Source: Druceiella hillmani
Lineage: Eukaryota; Arthropoda; Insecta; Lepidoptera; Hepialidae
Direction: 5' to 3'
DNA length: 64,000 nt
Assembly: GCA_039881145.1 (NCBI GenBank)
Contig: JAYKKI010000126.1
Location: forward strand, 1,289,501 to 1,353,500
A program made the position numbers and the translations under genes. The notes under the pieces are model-generated. The model ran no database searches. It was not told the DNA's origin and saw only the letters and a program-made list of their open reading frames with translations. Below are positions 60,697 to 64,000 of the stretch, piece by piece (positions within the stretch are counted from its first letter, which is position 1; every line of letters starts with the position of its first letter).

Positions 60697-62668
60697 GAAC
60701 ATAACCCTCTTCCTGAGGCCGTCGGGTAAAGATATAAGTATCATGATCTATATAAAATTGAGCGTTTAATGCAATACAAACTTATAATTAATATCTACTT
60801 TTGAGAAGCCATCTTTCATTTGATAATATCAACCATTTGTTATCTCAAGCAATCATTTGTTATTTTATCTCTTTTATGTGTTTATATCCATTATATAAAA
60901 TTTTTCAACGTGTTTGTTTTTACAAGCGAAAAGAGGTGAAATTGCATATTTGACTCGCACATATACAGTTAGTTGCATTAAATTGAACCTTTTTTTTATC
61001 AATATCTCCAATATCACGCAAGTGGCAAAGTGATAAAAATTGTAGTGTAATCGTAGTCGGACTCAAATTTGTCGAATTTTTACTGACTTAGACATTTTTT
61101 GTAAAAATGTTTTAAAACTGTAGAGTAGGTTTAAAAAATCCTTGGGATGAAAAAAATTATGTATGTAAAAAACAATTAATCGAAACTTCTAAATAGAAAA
61201 AGTGTAAATTTTTTTTCATTAAATAAAAAGTTATTATGAATTTAATTTCCACCCAAAAAAATGAGAAAATGATTGTACGCAATATATAATTTGAACACAA
61301 TATTTAACGAGATAATAAAGATATTCAATAAACTCCCTTATAATAGATGTTAAATACGGGCCAATGACGTCATAATCCAGTTGTCTTTTGTATGGGGCGT
61401 TTTCGCGCGAAACATAGTCCGTCACCTTTTAAGTTGTTATAACTTTGTAATGAAAAGTCTTAGGTGAAATTAAATACATCGTATGTATTTATTTTCACCT
61501 TTTTTTGTTTTACTTAATCTATTTTAGTAATAAATAAATACAGTCAGATACTCTATTGTTATAATGCAATAATCGTATTGTCATTGTGTATTGTTCAAAC
61601 TATTTGTTTAATATTAATATTTTTTCGCCATCTAAATGCATGTAATCATGATAAATATTTCAGAAACATAGGTATAAACATAGGTATATCTGAAATATTG
61701 CGTGAAATGAAAAAAATGTGGCTCTTTATTTATAGTCTCAAAAATTTCTAAATCTGACTATCAAGATAAATACCCTTTAACATGCTTTAGTTTCAACGTC
61801 AAAAGATTTTTGAGAAAATATTTGTGGACATTTTACATAAAGTTCTAAAATAAATAGTTTTGTATACCTTATAAACTGCTTTTTCAAATGAAATTTTATG
61901 GAATAAACAAAATTTAAAAGAAAATTGAGAAACTTCATTATATTTTCTGTTAATATTTACGCAAGCGTACGCTTTATGACCATGCCAAATTTCAAATTGA
62001 AACTGTTAAACGTTTCTGAGAAAAATAACTGTGGCAGATGGTTGTACACCATGTGTTCTTAAAAAGGTACAATATTGTTCTTTTTGATTTATATGACCTT
62101 AAATGATACAATTATGTAAACAAAAATGGATAGTAGAGGAATTACTGAGAGCGAAAATTAAAACAATGGCCCGTAATAGGTTAACTACCTTAAAATTCCT
62201 TTTAATATGTTAAGTATATGAAACATTTGGGCGTAGTTAAATATTCAGTATCATTACGTAATTAAAAGTACGCATACAACGAACCCTCGAACGATCATCT
62301 TTTTCAACAAAACTACGACGCTCTGATTAGGTCAACACGAACGGAATCGAAATAATATTTTTGATCTTATTAGCTATTCATTTTTCGTTATTCTTTATTC
62401 AAAATTTTTATACTCTGGATCGTCAATTTTTACAAGAAATAAGACAAATACTTCAATAGTTAATCTTTTTTTATTTTTGTAAATTTTCTGATGATACGCT
62501 TCTCAATTTTTTTTCCTGCTCGCGATTTCTACTATTTTTCAAACAAGTTTTATTGCAAAAGATTTTAAATGGTAGATGATTGACTTCCTTATTTTATTTG
62601 CCCTCATTTGATGCTTTGTACACATAGTTGTAGAAAATAATTTGTAATTTTTTAAATCTAAATTTGAC
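60697..62668. other. Intergenic, minor motifs
   Basis: No gene. A palindrome ttttcgcgcgaaa at 61390-61402 resembles an E2F-type site. An 11-bp inverted repeat (aatatttcaga/tctgaaatatt) spans 61657-61702. Confidence 0.45.
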
Positions 62669-62753
62669 TAAATTTATGATAGTCAAATTTAGTAATAGAT
62701 ATATATGATATTTATATATATATTTATAACTAAATTTGACTATCATAAATTTA
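62669..62753. repeat. 25-bp-arm inverted repeat around an AT-rich spacer
   Basis: Arms 62669-62693 and 62729-62753 are exact reverse complements. A further copy of ctaaatttgacta lies immediately upstream (62658-62670), so the same short word occurs three times in two orientations. Confidence 0.92.
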
Positions 62754-63789
62754 ATATATGTATGTTCCGTTCACAAATATAATATGTGTATAATTCATTA
62801 CTATGGACAACTTCCCTTTATATTAGCTTTAAGTAAAGATATTGTTACATACAAACACCTAATAGATTCTGTAAAAAAATTTCTACTTCAAGTCCCAAAA
62901 CTCCAACAAATGGACACAAAACTAATGGTCGCTGTAAAAAAATTGTGACGGACTGACATATAATAAATTTCATAAATATTCTTCTCGTCAATTTTAAGTC
63001 CTGAAGTTCTAAAAAATCGACATAAAACAAATTTTATGTTGAATATGAACGAAATATTAAAATTTTTAAAAATATTGAATTTTTATAATTCAAAACCATA
63101 CTAAAAATTACAAGCCTTTTACAACCATTGTACCAATATATAAACAAGGAAAAATGGTCATCCGACCCACATACCCACTTTTTCGATGCAAACAGTTTAA
63201 AAAGGGACCGACGGGACAAGAAAAGGGGGTAAACTTTTCTATTAGAATGCGTTTAGGTTGAACGCGACTAAATAAAAAGATGCGGGTATTTCGAAGTTAA
63301 TACACCATTGGCTAAAGAGTGCAGTTTTGAAGGTCAACAGTTAATATGTTTAACTCGTGTATGTGTTGTAGGAAAATTTCATTTATCATATACTGTAAAA
63401 CAAGTATTGAATGACCTTAAATTAACACAGATAATAACACTGAAATCCTGTCTTTGTTGGCTACTTTATCTGGGCTGTAATAATTGTATCATTGACACTT
63501 TCGATGACGTAGACTAATGAGCGATCTGAGAAGACGTAGAAACAACCACCAACAATGAGACTTAATACATATTAGTCCAATGGGGAGTCTAAACGAAAGC
63601 TTTAGTTTAGTAACTAGCAGATTTAAAGGCATCGCCTTCTGTCCGCAACAAGTTTCCGTAGTATAACAGAGAATCTTTATTATTTCGTCATGTCTGTCCG
63701 TTAGTTACTGTCTCACAATTTCTACAGATTTTACAGACACATGTGCGTTTAGTTTTGCAACCAGACGTTTCGGTTTTTATGGAAATGTT
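62754..63789. other. Intergenic, weak frames only
   Basis: Frames 62736-62948 and 63308-63517 and a 35-codon ATG frame at 63152-63259 lack any recognisable domain. Confidence 0.45.
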
Positions 63790-63813
63790 ATTTAATGTTG
63801 AAATACCTATCTG

Positions 63814-63882
<69 letters not shown>

Positions 63883-63909
63883 CATTAGGTAGGTATTTTA
63901 ACATTAAAT
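63790..63909. repeat. (AT)n tract inside a 23-bp-arm palindrome
   Basis: Arms 63790-63812 (atttaatgttgaaatacc...) and 63887-63909 are complementary at 21 of 23 positions, enclosing an AT run of about 60 bp. Confidence 0.93.
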
Positions 63910-64000
63910 TAAAATTCCATTTAACAATTTTTAAACACAGTTTACAAAGTATTAAATATCCAGGTGCCATACAATACAATATCCTATATTAACGACTATG

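Overview
The window is extremely A+T-rich (roughly 70-75% by eye) and has eukaryotic, insect-type architecture: no operons, no ribosome binding sites, no long open frames, many long (AT)n tracts, and dense relics of animal transposons. Several interspersed repeats (a mariner, a copia, Helitron-like repeats ending in a hairpin plus CTAGT, and a repeat that opens like CCGGCCAAGTGCGAG and closes like CGGAACCCT) resemble repeats I remember from Lepidoptera. A moth or butterfly is therefore the best guess. That identification rests on memory of repeat families, not on a search. No complete, confidently identifiable host gene was found; most of the window is intergenic or intronic.

Layout. Positions 1-7020 and 26603-34395 are two same-strand copies of one segmental duplication. 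They are almost identical over the first 3.06 kb and then switch abruptly to about 5% divergence with indels. Copy B carries 992 bp absent from copy A, and this holds one member of a fold-back element family. Between the copies (7-26.6 kb) lie an 86-bp minisatellite, two fold-back elements plus a decayed one, a 38-bp degenerate tandem array, a broken mariner transposase, a broken copia RT/RNase H block, an unrecognised coding-like block, and long AT tracts enclosed by perfect hairpins. From 34.4 to 64 kb there are the cleanest fold-back element, a piggyBac-type 5' end with a decayed acidic N-terminus, one full-length Helitron-like repeat, a small ORF with a signal-peptide-like start, a 59-bp exon-like block, three 170-bp tandem repeats, a compound (TA)n/(CATATA)n satellite and a GC-rich island near 60 kb.

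The most interesting system is the fold-back family (12058-12336, 15238-15468, 30684-30952, 36226-36506, decayed copy 19171-19312). Each intact copy is a long palindrome whose arms encode a hammerhead-ribozyme-like core (CUGAAGA, a GUUGU/ACAAC stem, GAAA, a GUC-type cleavage triplet and a CCAC/GUGG stem I). Three copies have 12-13 bp target-site duplications. This suggests a non-autonomous, ribozyme-bearing retroelement related to Penelope-like elements or retrozymes, but in an inverted-dimer form. A second unexplained system is a family of about 250-bp segments (eight copies, both orientations) sharing a common skeleton, some with a palindromic GGTCA-type half-site pair.
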